Source of the DNA: Zeimonas sp003577305
Lineage (GTDB): Bacteria > Pseudomonadota > Gammaproteobacteria > Burkholderiales > Burkholderiaceae_E
Direction of reading: 5' to 3'
Assembly (NCBI GenBank): GCA_030263385.1
Contig: SZOX01000013.1
Location: forward strand, 1-64,000
DNA length: 64,000 nucleotides
The position numbers were made by a program, and so were the translations under genes. The notes beneath the pieces were generated by a model. The model did no database searches. It saw only the letters and a list, made by a program, of their open reading frames with translations, and was not told the origin of the DNA. Below, piece by piece: positions 1 to 7,161 of this stretch. The stretch's first letter is position 1. Every line of letters starts with the position of its first letter.

Positions 1-112
1 GGCGCGGGCGCTGCGGGGTGCGGGCGGCGGCAGCCGGCGCGGGCGCTGCAGGCTACGCGCGGCCCGCAACGGCTCGGCCGGCACGCCGCGGACCACGCGC
101 GATGTTACGACC
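1..112. other. Gene-free left edge
   Basis: Very GC-rich sequence with short GC-repeat character. No coding region on either strand resembles a protein I recognise. It leads into the first 66-bp palindrome. Confidence 0.4.
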
Positions 113-178
113 GCAACGAAATGATGCGTTTTCCGTCGTGGAATGCGTTCCACGGCCGAAAATGCATCATTTTGTTGC
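113..178. repeat. 66-bp palindrome, copy 1
   Basis: Starts GCAAC, ends GTTGC, centre GGAATGCGTTCC. This copy has the GATGCG variant in the left arm and the matching GCATC in the right arm, so both arms carry the same variant. It lies 160 bp past the fcl stop codon. Confidence 0.95.
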
Positions 179-338
179 GGGCACCAAGATCGCCCTGCCG
201 CGCCGGGCTACCCACACTAGGCTGCCCACGCACGCTGCCTACGTCACGCTGCCCCCGGTGCGCCGCGCGCGCTGAGCGGCCCGAGCCCGCTGGGCCCGAG
301 CCATGGCACCAGTGCCCCGCCACCAACGCCACGCCCCC

Positions 339-1280
339 TCACCCCCGCGCCGTCGCCGCGTTCTCCAGATACCAGGCGTAAGCGCCCGCTACCCCCTCGC
401 GCAGCCCGATGCGCGCCTTCCAGCCCATCGCCTCGAGGCGGCTCACGTCGAGTAGCTTGCGCGGGGTGCCGTCGGGCTTCGAGGGGTCGGTGACGATCGC
501 GCCGGTGAAGCCGACGACGTCGGCGACGAGTTGTGCCAGCTCGAGAATGGTGAGGTCGGTGCCGGTGCCGACGTTGACGAACTGCTCGCCCGAGTGGTTC
601 TGCATCAGAAACACCGCGGCGTCTGCCAGATCGTCTACATGCAGGAACTCGCGCCGCGGCGTGCCGGTGCCCCAGATGGCGACGCTGGCGTCGCCGCGCT
701 GCCTGGCCTCGTGGAAGCGGCGGATGAGCGCCGGCAGCACGTGCGAGTTTTCGGGATGGAAGTTGTCGCCGGGCCCGTAGAGGTTGGTGGGCATCAGCGA
801 GATCGCGTCGAAACGATACTGACGGCGGTAAGCCTGGCACATTTTGATGCCGGCGATCTTGGCTACCGCGTACCACTCGTTGGTGGGCTCCAGCGGGCCG
901 GTGAGCAGGTATTCCTCGCGCAGCGGCTGCGGCGCGAGCTTCGGATAGATGCACGACGAGCCGAGGAAGCAGAGCTTGGCGGCGCCGTGCTTCCAGGCCG
1001 AGTGGATCACGTTGGTCTGGATGGCCAGGTTGTCGCGCAGGAACTCGGCCGGATACGCGTTGTTGGCGCGGATGCCGCCGACCTTCGCGGCGGCGAGGAA
1101 CACGTACTCGGGTTTCTCGGCCGCGAAGAAGGCCTCGACCGCGGCCTGGTCGGTGAGGTCGAGCTCGCTGCGCGAGCGCAGCAGCAGGCGCGACGCGCCC
1201 TCGGCCAGCAGGCGGCGCACGATGGCCGAGCCGACCATGCCGCGGTGGCCGGCCACGAAGATTCGGGAATCGGGCCTCAT
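339..1280 (-). CDS. fcl: GDP-L-fucose synthase
   Basis: Converts GDP-4-keto-6-deoxymannose to GDP-L-fucose by epimerisation and NADPH reduction, the step after GMD, in the cytoplasm. The 313 residues are full length for the family. Visible are the GxxGxxG nucleotide loop (res 11-17), the SSC segment (res 108-110) and the catalytic YxxxK (Tyr137, Lys141). I chose the ATG at 1280: the open frame continues upstream to 1427, but those residues are not family-like and overlap the antitoxin gene. gmd lies 0.8 kb upstream, split off by a toxin-antitoxin remnant and a palindrome. The function is well supported; use in the local glycan is inferred. Confidence 0.95.
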   Translation of the reverse strand: MRPDSRIFVAGHRGMVGSAIVRRLLAEGASRLLLRSRSELDLTDQAAVEAFFAAEKPEYVFLAAAKVGGIRANNAYPAEFLRDNLAIQTNVIHSAWKHGAAKLCFLGSSCIYPKLAPQPLREEYLLTGPLEPTNEWYAVAKIAGIKMCQAYRRQYRFDAISLMPTNLYGPGDNFHPENSHVLPALIRRFHEARQRGDASVAIWGTGTPRREFLHVDDLADAAVFLMQNHSGEQFVNVGTGTDLTILELAQLVADVVGFTGAIVTDPSKPDGTPRKLLDVSRLEAMGWKARIGLREGVAGAYAWYLENAATARG

Positions 1281-1291
1281 CGGGAAGGCAG

Positions 1292-1606
1292 TCAGGCGCG
1301 CGTCATCGGCGCGGGCCGCACGCGCAGGCGTGATTTCTTCAACTTCTGCTCGGCCTGCCAGATGTCGTGGGCGGTTTGCTGGCCGAGCCAGATGCGCGCG
1401 TCGCCACCGCGCTCGATGCCGAGCCACGCCTGGAGGCGCAGCGCCATCTCGGGCGAAATGGCCGCATGGCCGTTCAGCACGCGCGACAGCGTAACGCGGG
1501 CCACACCCAACTGTTCGGCCGCCTCCGTGACCGTCAGGCCCAGCGCCGGCAGCACGTCGTCACGCAGCGTGAGGCCGGGGTGCGGGGGAGCGAACATCCT
1601 TGCCAT
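1292..1606 (-). CDS. higA: HigA-family antitoxin (XRE helix-turn-helix)
   Basis: Antitoxin and autorepressor of a type II HigBA-like module. The 104-residue protein opens with PPHPG, typical of HigA, then the helix-turn-helix (VTEAAEQLGVARVTLSRVLNG, res ~26-46), then SPEMALRLQAWLG. Full length. It begins 13 bp after the stop of a damaged higB, the usual toxin-first order. A GTATCG-N5-CGATAC dyad upstream of higB is the likely binding site. With the toxin broken, it may be an orphan or neutralise a related toxin elsewhere (inference). Confidence 0.88.
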   Translation of the reverse strand: MARMFAPPHPGLTLRDDVLPALGLTVTEAAEQLGVARVTLSRVLNGHAAISPEMALRLQAWLGIERGGDARIWLGQQTAHDIWQAEQKLKKSRLRVRPAPMTRA

Positions 1607-1618
1607 CGCGATAACCCG

Positions 1619-1784
1619 TCAGTGATAGTCCAGATAGTCCACGAGCACGGCGTCCACGCCGTCGAACGCGAACGTCATGCGCCAGTTGCCGGGCCAGCCG
1701 CGGCGCATGAGCGGCCTGAATGCCCGCAATGGAGCCGCGCTCGAAGAATGCCTGCAAACCCTTGTGACGAAACGACCGGATCAC
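1619..1784 (-). pseudogene. higB: higB toxin remnant, internal deletion
   Basis: The N-terminal part starts at a GTG (1784) and reads VIRSFRHKGLQAFFERGS...HAPRLARQL, the start of HigB mRNA interferases. In another frame, just before the stop at 1619, is the HigB C-terminus NWRMTFAFDG...DYLDYH. About 40 residues between them are missing and the halves are out of frame. HigB is normally about 92 residues; here only 166 nt remain. Intact higA follows at once. Not expected to make active toxin. Confidence 0.82.
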
Positions 1785-1801
1785 GGAGGAGATCGAAGAT
1801 T

Positions 1802-1818
1802 GTATCGCGTAACGATAC
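1802..1818. promoter_or_regulatory. Putative HigA operator
   Basis: Perfect 6-5-6 inverted repeat GTATCG-CGTAA-CGATAC about 18 bp upstream of the higB start. Position and shape fit an autoregulatory site for the HigA protein. No binding evidence beyond symmetry. Confidence 0.5.
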
Positions 1819-1880
1819 GCATGGCAAAGGAGTCGATCCAGTCTGCAGCATTCCGGCGCCCTGCGCGCTCGTCCATCCGG

Positions 1881-1951
1881 CCGATGCCGAAGCCGAACCG
1901 GTGCAGGAACTGGCGCACGCTGCACTGCGCGCCGGTGGCGATGACGAAGTC
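1881..1951 (-). pseudogene. gmd gene fragment
   Basis: About 70 bp closely match an internal part of the intact gmd at about 2420-2495. The minus-strand frame reads DFVIATGAQCSVRQF, against DFVIATGAQYSVRQF in GMD. It has no start or other gmd sequence. It sits between the damaged higB and palindrome copy 2, so it is a duplication or recombination scar. Confidence 0.8.
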
Positions 1952-1971
1952 CGCAGACGGTTCGCTTCGAT

Positions 1972-2037
1972 GCAACCGAATGTTGCGTTTCCGAGCGTGG
2001 AACGCATTCCACGTCGGAAATCGCAACATTTTGCTGC
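1972..2037. repeat. 66-bp palindrome, copy 2
   Basis: Full copy, left end GCAACCGAATGTTGCG, right end slightly decayed (GCTGC). It lies between the gmd stop codon and the gmd fragment. Confidence 0.95.
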
Positions 2038-2100
2038 GTGGCTGCGTGGGCGCGTGGCTGCGTGGGCGCGTGGGCGCGTGGCCACGTGCAAGCGCGGGCG
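2038..2100. repeat. Imperfect GC-rich tandem repeat beside copy 2
   Basis: Two units of GCTGCGTGGGCGCGTG (2041-2072) followed by partial units. It directly follows a palindrome copy, as several other tandem repeats in this window do. Confidence 0.6.
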
Positions 2101-2119
2101 CGCGCCGGCCGCGCGCCCC

Positions 2120-3238
2120 TCACTCGTTGCTCACCGGCACCTCGTACCCATGCCGCTTCAGCAGCGCGTGGCGCCTTGCCTGGTCGAGGTCGTGGGCGAC
2201 CATCTCGGCGCACATTTCGCGGGTGCCGATCTCGGGCACCCAGCCGAGCTTCTGGCGGGCCTTGGTGGGGTCGCCGAGCAGGGTCTCGACTTCGGCGGGG
2301 CGGAAGTAGCGCGGGTCGACGCGCACGATGACGTCGCCGGGGCTGACGGCCGGCGCCTTGTCGCCGCTGACCGACTCGACGACGCCGTGCTCGTCCTTGC
2401 CCTGGCCCTCGAAGCGCAGCGCGATGCCGAGCTCTTCGGCCGACCACTGCACGAACTGGCGCACGCTGTATTGCGCGCCGGTGGCGATGACGAAGTCTTC
2501 GGGCTCGCTTTGCTGCAGCATCATCCACTGCATGCGCACGTAGTCTTTCGCGTGGCCCCAGTCGCGCAGCGCGCCGAGGTTGCCGAGATACAGGCACGGC
2601 TGCAGGCCCTGCGCGATGTTGGCCAGGCCGCGGGTGATCTTGCGCGTGACGAAGGTTTCGCCGCGGCGCGGCGACTCGTGGTTGAAGAGGATGCCGTTGC
2701 AGGCATACATGCCGTAGGCCTCGCGGTAGTTCACCACGATCCAGTAGGCGTAGAGCTTGGCCACCGCGTAGGGGCTGCGCGGGTGAAAGGGCGTGGTCTC
2801 CTTCTGCGGCATCTCCTGCACCAGCCCGTAGAGCTCGGACGTGGAGGCCTGGTAGAAGCGCGTCTTCTTCTCGAGACCGAGGAAGCGGATGGCCTCGAGC
2901 AGGCGCAGCGTGCCCAGCGCGTCGACGTCGGCGGTGTACTCGGGCGCCTCGAAGCTCACCGCCACGTGGCTCTGCGCGCCCAGGTTGTACACCTCGTCGG
3001 GCTGCACCTGCTGCACGATGCGCGTGAGGTTGGAGCTGTCGGAGAGGTCGCCGTAGTGCAGCACGAAGCGCTGGTTCTCGACGTGCGGGTCTTCGTAGAT
3101 GTGGTCGACGCGCTGGGTGTTGAAGAGCGAGGCGCGCCGCTTGATGCCGTGCACTTCGTAACCCTTGTCGAGCAGGAACTCGGCGAGGTAGGAGCCGTCC
3201 TGGCCGGTGATGCCGGTGATGAGGGCTTTTCTGGTCAA
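2120..3238 (-). CDS. gmd: GDP-mannose 4,6-dehydratase
   Basis: Converts GDP-D-mannose to GDP-4-keto-6-deoxy-D-mannose, feeding Fcl. The 372-residue protein has the GITGQDGSYLAE loop at the N-terminus, STSELYG (res ~132-138), and catalytic Tyr157/Lys161 (YAVAK). The start is a TTG at 3238 with GGAAG eight bases upstream. An ATG further up (3316) lies inside palindrome copy 3 and would add residues unlike any GMD, so I reject it. Copies 2 and 3 bracket the gene. Confidence 0.95.
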   Translation of the reverse strand: MTRKALITGITGQDGSYLAEFLLDKGYEVHGIKRRASLFNTQRVDHIYEDPHVENQRFVLHYGDLSDSSNLTRIVQQVQPDEVYNLGAQSHVAVSFEAPEYTADVDALGTLRLLEAIRFLGLEKKTRFYQASTSELYGLVQEMPQKETTPFHPRSPYAVAKLYAYWIVVNYREAYGMYACNGILFNHESPRRGETFVTRKITRGLANIAQGLQPCLYLGNLGALRDWGHAKDYVRMQWMMLQQSEPEDFVIATGAQYSVRQFVQWSAEELGIALRFEGQGKDEHGVVESVSGDKAPAVSPGDVIVRVDPRYFRPAEVETLLGDPTKARQKLGWVPEIGTREMCAEMVAHDLDQARRHALLKRHGYEVPVSNE

Positions 3239-3275
3239 TTGGATGCTTCCGGAAATGCCATGCAACGATTGTCGC

Positions 3276-3341
3276 GCAACCGAATGTTGCGTTTCCGCGC
3301 GTGGGATGCGTTCCACGGCGCGAATTGCAACGTTTTGTTGC
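3276..3341. repeat. 66-bp palindrome, copy 3
   Basis: Full copy ending TTTTGTTGC. It lies between gmd and a truncated ParE-like toxin gene. The gmd frame stays open upstream through it. Confidence 0.95.
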
Positions 3342-3364
3342 GTAGCCGCGTGACGTTGGTCAGG

Positions 3365-3466
3365 TCAGGATAACCTGCGGCCGAGTTCATCGTTCGCCTC
3401 GCGAGCGTAGAACTGCGCGCCCTCGACCAAGTCTTGTTCCGCCTCGCTCGAAAGCGACAATTTCAC
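3365..3466 (-). pseudogene. ParE/RelE-type toxin, N-terminal stub
   Basis: Begins with GTG overlapping the antitoxin stop (GTGA). It encodes only 33 residues, VKLSLSSEAEQDLVEGAQFY..., the first strand and helix of ParE/RelE toxins, then stops at 3365. Family members have about 95 residues. The break is 24 bp from palindrome copy 3. Probably an inactivated toxin left beside its antitoxin. Confidence 0.75.
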
Positions 3467-3687
3467 GAGAGCGCGCGCCTGGCGCGCTGAATCGCCTCTT
3501 CTACCGGAACCAGTACGGTACGACCGGCCTCGACATCGGCCAAGCGACGATCGATCTCCGCGCTCCAGGCCTCTTCCACTGCGCCCTTCGGGCCTACGCT
3601 GGCAAGCAGATGGTCTGCAAGAGATACGCGCTCCTCCGGCGAGAGCCTCAGCGCTTCGGCTTCAATCGTTGCGAATCGCGATGACAT
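3463..3687 (-). CDS. Addiction-module antitoxin (ParE partner)
   Basis: Small acidic protein of 74 residues with the LSPEERVSLADHLLASV pattern of the addiction-module component family (TIGR02574 type), which binds RelE/ParE toxins. Start ATG at 3687. Its stop overlaps the toxin stub by 4 bp, so the two were one operon. A second, intact module of the same kind is at 6302-6822. Confidence 0.8.
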   Translation of the reverse strand: MSSRFATIEAEALRLSPEERVSLADHLLASVGPKGAVEEAWSAEIDRRLADVEAGRTVLVPVEEAIQRARRALS

Positions 3688-4021
3688 CGGGACCTCCGGA
3701 TAGAGCAGCGTCGACAGGCGAGGGCGCAACTCGAGGTCTTGTGTAACCAGGACCATTCGGTACGGCCCGATTCCGGCCGGATCCGATTGATTCTGCACGG
3801 TCTTGCGATGCGTGACCAGTCGTCCCGATGGTCGATGCGGTTCTTGACGTCCGGGCGGCAGAGGTCGACGGCTTCCGGAACCAGCGCCGCACGACCGCCG
3901 GGCCATCACCGATCGGCAAGTGCCGGCGCAAGCAGCGACGGAGCCGGTAGGCCCGCGCAACCGAATGTTGCGTTTCCGCGCGTGTCACGATGCAGTCAGC
4001 GCAAGCGGCGACTGCCGTACC
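3688..4021. other. Intergenic, no recognisable gene
   Basis: About 330 bp with no supported coding region. It holds a half copy of the 66-bp palindrome (3957-3984) and a 16-bp run (around 3809) that recurs near 7237. Confidence 0.4.
3957..3984. repeat. Half palindrome (28 bp)
   Basis: Only the outer left arm is present: GCAACCGAATGTTGCG and the following 12 bases. The match ends at GCGTG, before the central dyad. This is the only truncated copy in the window. Confidence 0.85.
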
Positions 4022-4489
4022 TCAGTGCCCCGATGATGGCGCAGGAGCGTCTCCTGCTTCCGGCGCAACAACTTCGATTCTCAAGGCATTACCGGGGATG
4101 TTTGACCCGTCAGCTTCGACGACAACTTCCAGCTTTCCGCCGGCGTCCATGGTGAATGGCTGCAGCGCGATTACCATCTGGATGGCTTGCGTTTCACTCG
4201 TCGGATCCTGGGCCGCCTTCATTTGCTCGATCAGGGCTTCGGGTGCAGGGATCTCATGAAGTACGGTCCGATTCCACAGAACCCGGAAAGTGATCGCCTC
4301 GAGTGACTGCTGGGCAGATGAGACCAAGTGCGCCAAGACCACGAGTTTCGGCAATACCACCGGAAGCGTTCCGACGACACGCAACCCGCCCTGATAGATG
4401 CCCATGATCGACATCTTGTCGCCGTACTCTCGCCGAACGTCATCGGCGTACTGACAGAAGACGAAGGGAGATCTACTCACGCCCGGCAT
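4022..4489 (-). CDS. DUF6941-like protein
   Basis: 155 residues, likely cytoplasmic with no membrane segment. The N-terminal pattern FVFCQYADDVRREYGDKMSIMGIY resembles the DUF6941 family, whose role is unknown. The start at 4489 (ATG, MPGVSRSP) overlaps the end of the XRE gene by 17 bp. This suggests a three-gene operon with the toxin-antitoxin pair (4473-5304). An upstream ATG at 4516 is possible. Confidence 0.6.
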   Translation of the reverse strand: MPGVSRSPFVFCQYADDVRREYGDKMSIMGIYQGGLRVVGTLPVVLPKLVVLAHLVSSAQQSLEAITFRVLWNRTVLHEIPAPEALIEQMKAAQDPTSETQAIQMVIALQPFTMDAGGKLEVVVEADGSNIPGNALRIEVVAPEAGDAPAPSSGH

Positions 4490-4808
4490 CCGTGGTCGAA
4501 CGAATTGCGGAAGCAAGGCGATCTATCGAGACGCCAAGCGCACTAGCCCAACTCTGCAGAGTGTTGAGGCCTGGATTGCCAGGGCACTTCTCCAGTCTGG
4601 AAACGTTCGCTTGCTGAGTACCGAGGAGCTCGGCGAGTTGCCGCTGTGAAAGCCCTGCAGCCATCCGAAGGGCGACCAACTCTGACCCTTGGCGCTGCTC
4701 AGCATCCAGCCATCGGCCCAAACGCTGACGTGCCCGAGCCAACGCATCGGCGCGCCGCGGCGACTTCTCGAGTCTTGCGATCCGGTCCTGGATCCTGGCT
4801 CCGCTCAC
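4473..4808 (-). CDS. XRE-family antitoxin/regulator
   Basis: A C-terminal helix-turn-helix, LSQRQLAELLGTQQANVSRLEK, follows an alpha-helical region rich in Arg/Ala. It lies directly downstream of a RelE-like toxin gene, so it is probably the antitoxin and repressor. The start is uncertain. GTG at 4808 gives 111 residues; the frame stays open upstream, and an ATG at 4916 would overlap the toxin gene by 26 bp. Confidence 0.72.
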   Translation of the reverse strand: MSGARIQDRIARLEKSPRRADALARARQRLGRWLDAEQRQGSELVALRMAAGLSQRQLAELLGTQQANVSRLEKCPGNPGLNTLQSWASALGVSIDRLASAIRSTTDAGRE

Positions 4809-4890
4809 AGGTGCCGCGAGACAGCCGGCCTCTTCGTCGTTAACGAAAAAGACCGTTGGGACGAGCGTGATCCCAACTACACAGTTCTTG

Positions 4891-5304
4891 TCAATACTTG
4901 TAGGCAGGAATCCCATGCTCATCGTATCGAACGAGCAGGTCGAGAAAGCCGGGTTTGCTCGGGTCATAGGCGTCCTCTCTCGAAGCGACGGACAGCACGT
5001 AGTAGCTGTCGATCTGGGCGTGGTGCGCGAACAGAACTCGGTAGGGCAAAAGGGTTCCAGCCTCGTCCCGCACCCTCATCGTGAAAATGTTCTTCCCCCG
5101 ACGTTGCGCTTCTTCGAACCTCTTTACCTCGAACGGTGGCCGATAGCGAAAGAAGTGCCCGGGCCGGAATATCTCGCCCAGCGTTCCCTCGTCATCGCCA
5201 AGCTGCTCCAACAACGCATCGATCAGCGCTGCCGCGTCTTCGTCGCTCTCATAGAGCCGGTCGAGCTCATCTTCTGCAGCGGGATCGATGATAAGGACAG
5301 CCAT
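4891..5304 (-). CDS. RelE/HigB-like toxin
   Basis: 137 residues starting MAVLIIDPAAEDELDRLYE, with later KNIFTMRVRDEAG and PYRVLFAHHAQIDSYYVLS. This core fits the phage-derived Gp49/RelE-like toxin family (mRNA interferase, inferred). The ATG at 5304 has no clear Shine-Dalgarno and is preceded immediately by a perfect dyad, so the message may be nearly leaderless. The XRE antitoxin follows. Confidence 0.75.
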   Translation of the reverse strand: MAVLIIDPAAEDELDRLYESDEDAAALIDALLEQLGDDEGTLGEIFRPGHFFRYRPPFEVKRFEEAQRRGKNIFTMRVRDEAGTLLPYRVLFAHHAQIDSYYVLSVASREDAYDPSKPGFLDLLVRYDEHGIPAYKY

Positions 5305-5307
5305 TGT

Positions 5308-5323
5308 ATATCATCTGTGATAT
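5308..5323. promoter_or_regulatory. Putative operator of the RelE/XRE module
   Basis: Perfect inverted repeat ATATCA-TCTG-TGATAT starting 4 bp upstream of the toxin ATG. It is AT-rich in a GC-rich setting, as expected for a promoter/operator bound by the XRE partner. Confidence 0.55.
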
Positions 5324-5486
5324 CTGTCCAGCGTAAGGGAGTTCGTGTGAGACACAACAACTCATTCTGGGTGCGTCATTCGCATAGGGCCAGTCGTCCG
5401 GACGGACTACCCGGCACGGGGTCTGCGCGCCTGCGTGGCCGCGCGCCCGCGTGCCGGCGTAGCGGCGCACCCGCGCGCCTGCGCCC

Positions 5487-6230
5487 CTACCCCCAAAACT
5501 GCCCGAGCTTGCCGAGGTTCTTCCAGGCCAGCGCGCCCAGGCCGCCGACGCCGGTGTGGCGCAGCGCGTCGAGGTCTTCGCGCGACTTGCGCACGATGTT
5601 GCCCAGCGAGCGGTTGCTCGCGCCGCCCATGCGCATCTTCACGAACACCTCTGGCACGTAGGCCGAGCGGAACCCGGGCTGCGAGAACAGGCGCAGGATG
5701 CTGTGGTAGTCGGCCGCGATGCGGTATCGGGTGTCGAAGCCGCCGATGCGCTCGTACCACTCGCGGCGCACGTAGAGCGTGGGGTGCGGCGGCATCCAGC
5801 CGCGGCGCAGGCGCGCGGGGCTGAAGGGGCTGGACTTCCAGTGGCGCACCACCCGAGCCGTGTCGTCCTTGCGCACGTACTGCAGGTCGCCGTGCACCGC
5901 GGCGACGGACGGGTCGGCGAACGCTTCGGCCACGCGCGCGAGAACGTCGGGGCTGGCGTAGACGTCGTCGGCATGCAGGAAGCCGACCACGTCGCCGCTG
6001 GCGCGCGCGATGCCCTTGTTGAGCGCGTCGTAGATGCCGCGGTCGGGCTCGCTCACCAGCACCGAGAGCTGGGCGCGGCGCGATTCGAGCACGTCGACCG
6101 TCGCGTCGCGGCTCGCGCCGTCGATGACCACGTGCTCGCGGTTTCGCCAGCTCTGGCCGGCGACCGAATCGAGGCAGTCGCCGACGGTAGAGGCGCAGTT
6201 CCAGGTGGCGGTGACGATCGAGATTTTCAC
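5487..6230 (-). CDS. Family 2 glycosyltransferase
   Basis: Transfers a sugar from a nucleotide donor to a growing glycan at the cytoplasmic face. 247 residues with a GT-A fold: MKISIVTATWNCASTVGDCLDS at the start, EHVVIDGASRDATVDVL, the metal-binding FLHADD (DxD-like, res ~85-90) and a FDTRYRIAADY acceptor region. It resembles the short colanic-acid-type GT2 enzymes. No membrane segment. It stands alone among toxin-antitoxin modules, close to gmd and fcl, so a role in adding fucose or a neighbouring sugar is plausible but unproven. Confidence 0.88.
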   Translation of the reverse strand: MKISIVTATWNCASTVGDCLDSVAGQSWRNREHVVIDGASRDATVDVLESRRAQLSVLVSEPDRGIYDALNKGIARASGDVVGFLHADDVYASPDVLARVAEAFADPSVAAVHGDLQYVRKDDTARVVRHWKSSPFSPARLRRGWMPPHPTLYVRREWYERIGGFDTRYRIAADYHSILRLFSQPGFRSAYVPEVFVKMRMGGASNRSLGNIVRKSREDLDALRHTGVGGLGALAWKNLGKLGQFWG

Positions 6231-6301
6231 GTGGATACGACAGATTTTGAGTGATCTTGCTCTTGTTTACCTGAGTCGTCCCGGCTTCATGGCCCGCGCC
6301 T

Positions 6302-6604
6302 TCATCCGTCACTGAGTCTCGCTTTCCAGTATGCAGGTTTGCGCTGCATTGGCGCCAAGGCCACAACATAAATCTCGTTTTCGTTGTGAAAGTAGACCAG
6401 CGAAAACTTGAAGGTTCGGTCGATGATGCGACGCGTCCTGAAACTGTACGGCGGCCACTGTTCCGGGGCCTCGGCCGCCTGCACTTCGGCTTTGCGGACC
6501 GCTCTGTCGTAACGTTCTGCGAGCCGAGTGCTGAAGCCAGCGTACCAGGCAACCTGTCGCAGGAACTCTTCACGAGCTTCCGGGTGATATCGAACTACTC
6601 TCAC
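6302..6604 (-). CDS. ParE/RelE-family toxin
   Basis: 100 residues, full length. YHPEAREEFLRQVAWYAGFSTRLAERY is the usual N-terminal helix pair, and RTRRIIDRTFKFSLVYF and EIYVVALAPMQRKPAYWKAR are the conserved strands. Likely targets are gyrase (ParE) or translated mRNA (RelE); the sequence alone does not decide. Start overlaps the antitoxin stop (ATGA). Unlike the 3365 copy, this toxin looks intact. Confidence 0.88.
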   Translation of the reverse strand: MRVVRYHPEAREEFLRQVAWYAGFSTRLAERYDRAVRKAEVQAAEAPEQWPPYSFRTRRIIDRTFKFSLVYFHNENEIYVVALAPMQRKPAYWKARLSDG

Positions 6605-6822
6605 CGGCGGATCAGTCGGCGGGCTTCAGCGTGAACATCCTCAGAGGTGATGAGAGTAACCACTCCGGACTCGATCTCGGCGACCCTGCGCTCGGCTTCA
6701 AGCTCCCCGACTGCCTCGGCTTCCGCAGCCAGGGAGTCCAGTAGTTCTTCCGCGAGGCGTGCGCGATCCTCGGCAGACAGGGTTCTGGCGCGAGCGGACA
6801 ACTCTTCGACCAAAGTGGACAT
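6601..6822 (-). CDS. Addiction-module antitoxin
   Basis: 73 residues: MSTLVEELSARARTLSAEDRARLAEELLDSL, then an acidic linker and a C-terminal basic end. It belongs to the same addiction-module family as 3463-3687. First gene of the pair, translationally coupled to the toxin through a 4-bp overlap. GGAG lies upstream of the ATG, and a dyad lies 22 bp further up. Confidence 0.85.
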   Translation of the reverse strand: MSTLVEELSARARTLSAEDRARLAEELLDSLAAEAEAVGELEAERRVAEIESGVVTLITSEDVHAEARRLIRR

Positions 6823-6844
6823 TACAATCTCCAGCTACAGCAAA

Positions 6845-6858
6845 CGCTGTCTACAGCG
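6845..6858. promoter_or_regulatory. Putative operator of the ParE-type module
   Basis: Dyad CGCTGT-CT-ACAGCG about 22 bp upstream of the antitoxin ATG, with a further GCTGTAGC nearby. Candidate autoregulatory site. Confidence 0.4.
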
Positions 6859-7161
6859 GCGTAACTCAGACACGGCTTGTGGCGGGTGGCTTTCCTAGAC
6901 ATCCAGGGCCTTTCATTATCCGCCGACGAGCCGATCGTACGTCAGGCGGGATGTTTCAGATACCTGCATCGGTCTCAGCCGGATGGCCGACGATGGAACA
7001 GGGCGGATCACTGTCCCAAGACATCAGAACCGGTATTACGCAACCCCAACCTCGCGGAGACGCTTCAGAAACCGCGCAAACTCGCGCAGGAACTTCAGAT
7101 CGTCTTTGGCGCTTGAACCCGACGGACGTCAAGGCGCAGCCTTTGACGGTGCACTCAAACA
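6859..7161. other. Intergenic, no recognisable gene
   Basis: About 300 bp. Short frames exist on both strands but none resembles a protein I know. It may hold eroded gene remnants. Confidence 0.3.

Noticed and set aside
113..178. Palindromes as simple Rho-independent terminators
   Set aside because: There is no consistent U-tract after either arm, and some copies lie upstream of genes or inside frames. They might still act on transcription, but position and sequence do not fit a plain terminator.
531..1625. Long plus-strand frames opposite fcl, gmd, trkA, the TRAP genes and others
   Set aside because: They are antisense shadows common in high-GC DNA. The opposite frame in each case encodes a recognised protein family.
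2120..3316. ATG at 3316 as gmd start
   Set aside because: It lies in palindrome copy 3 and adds 26 residues foreign to GMD. The TTG at 3238 has a Shine-Dalgarno and the family N-terminus.
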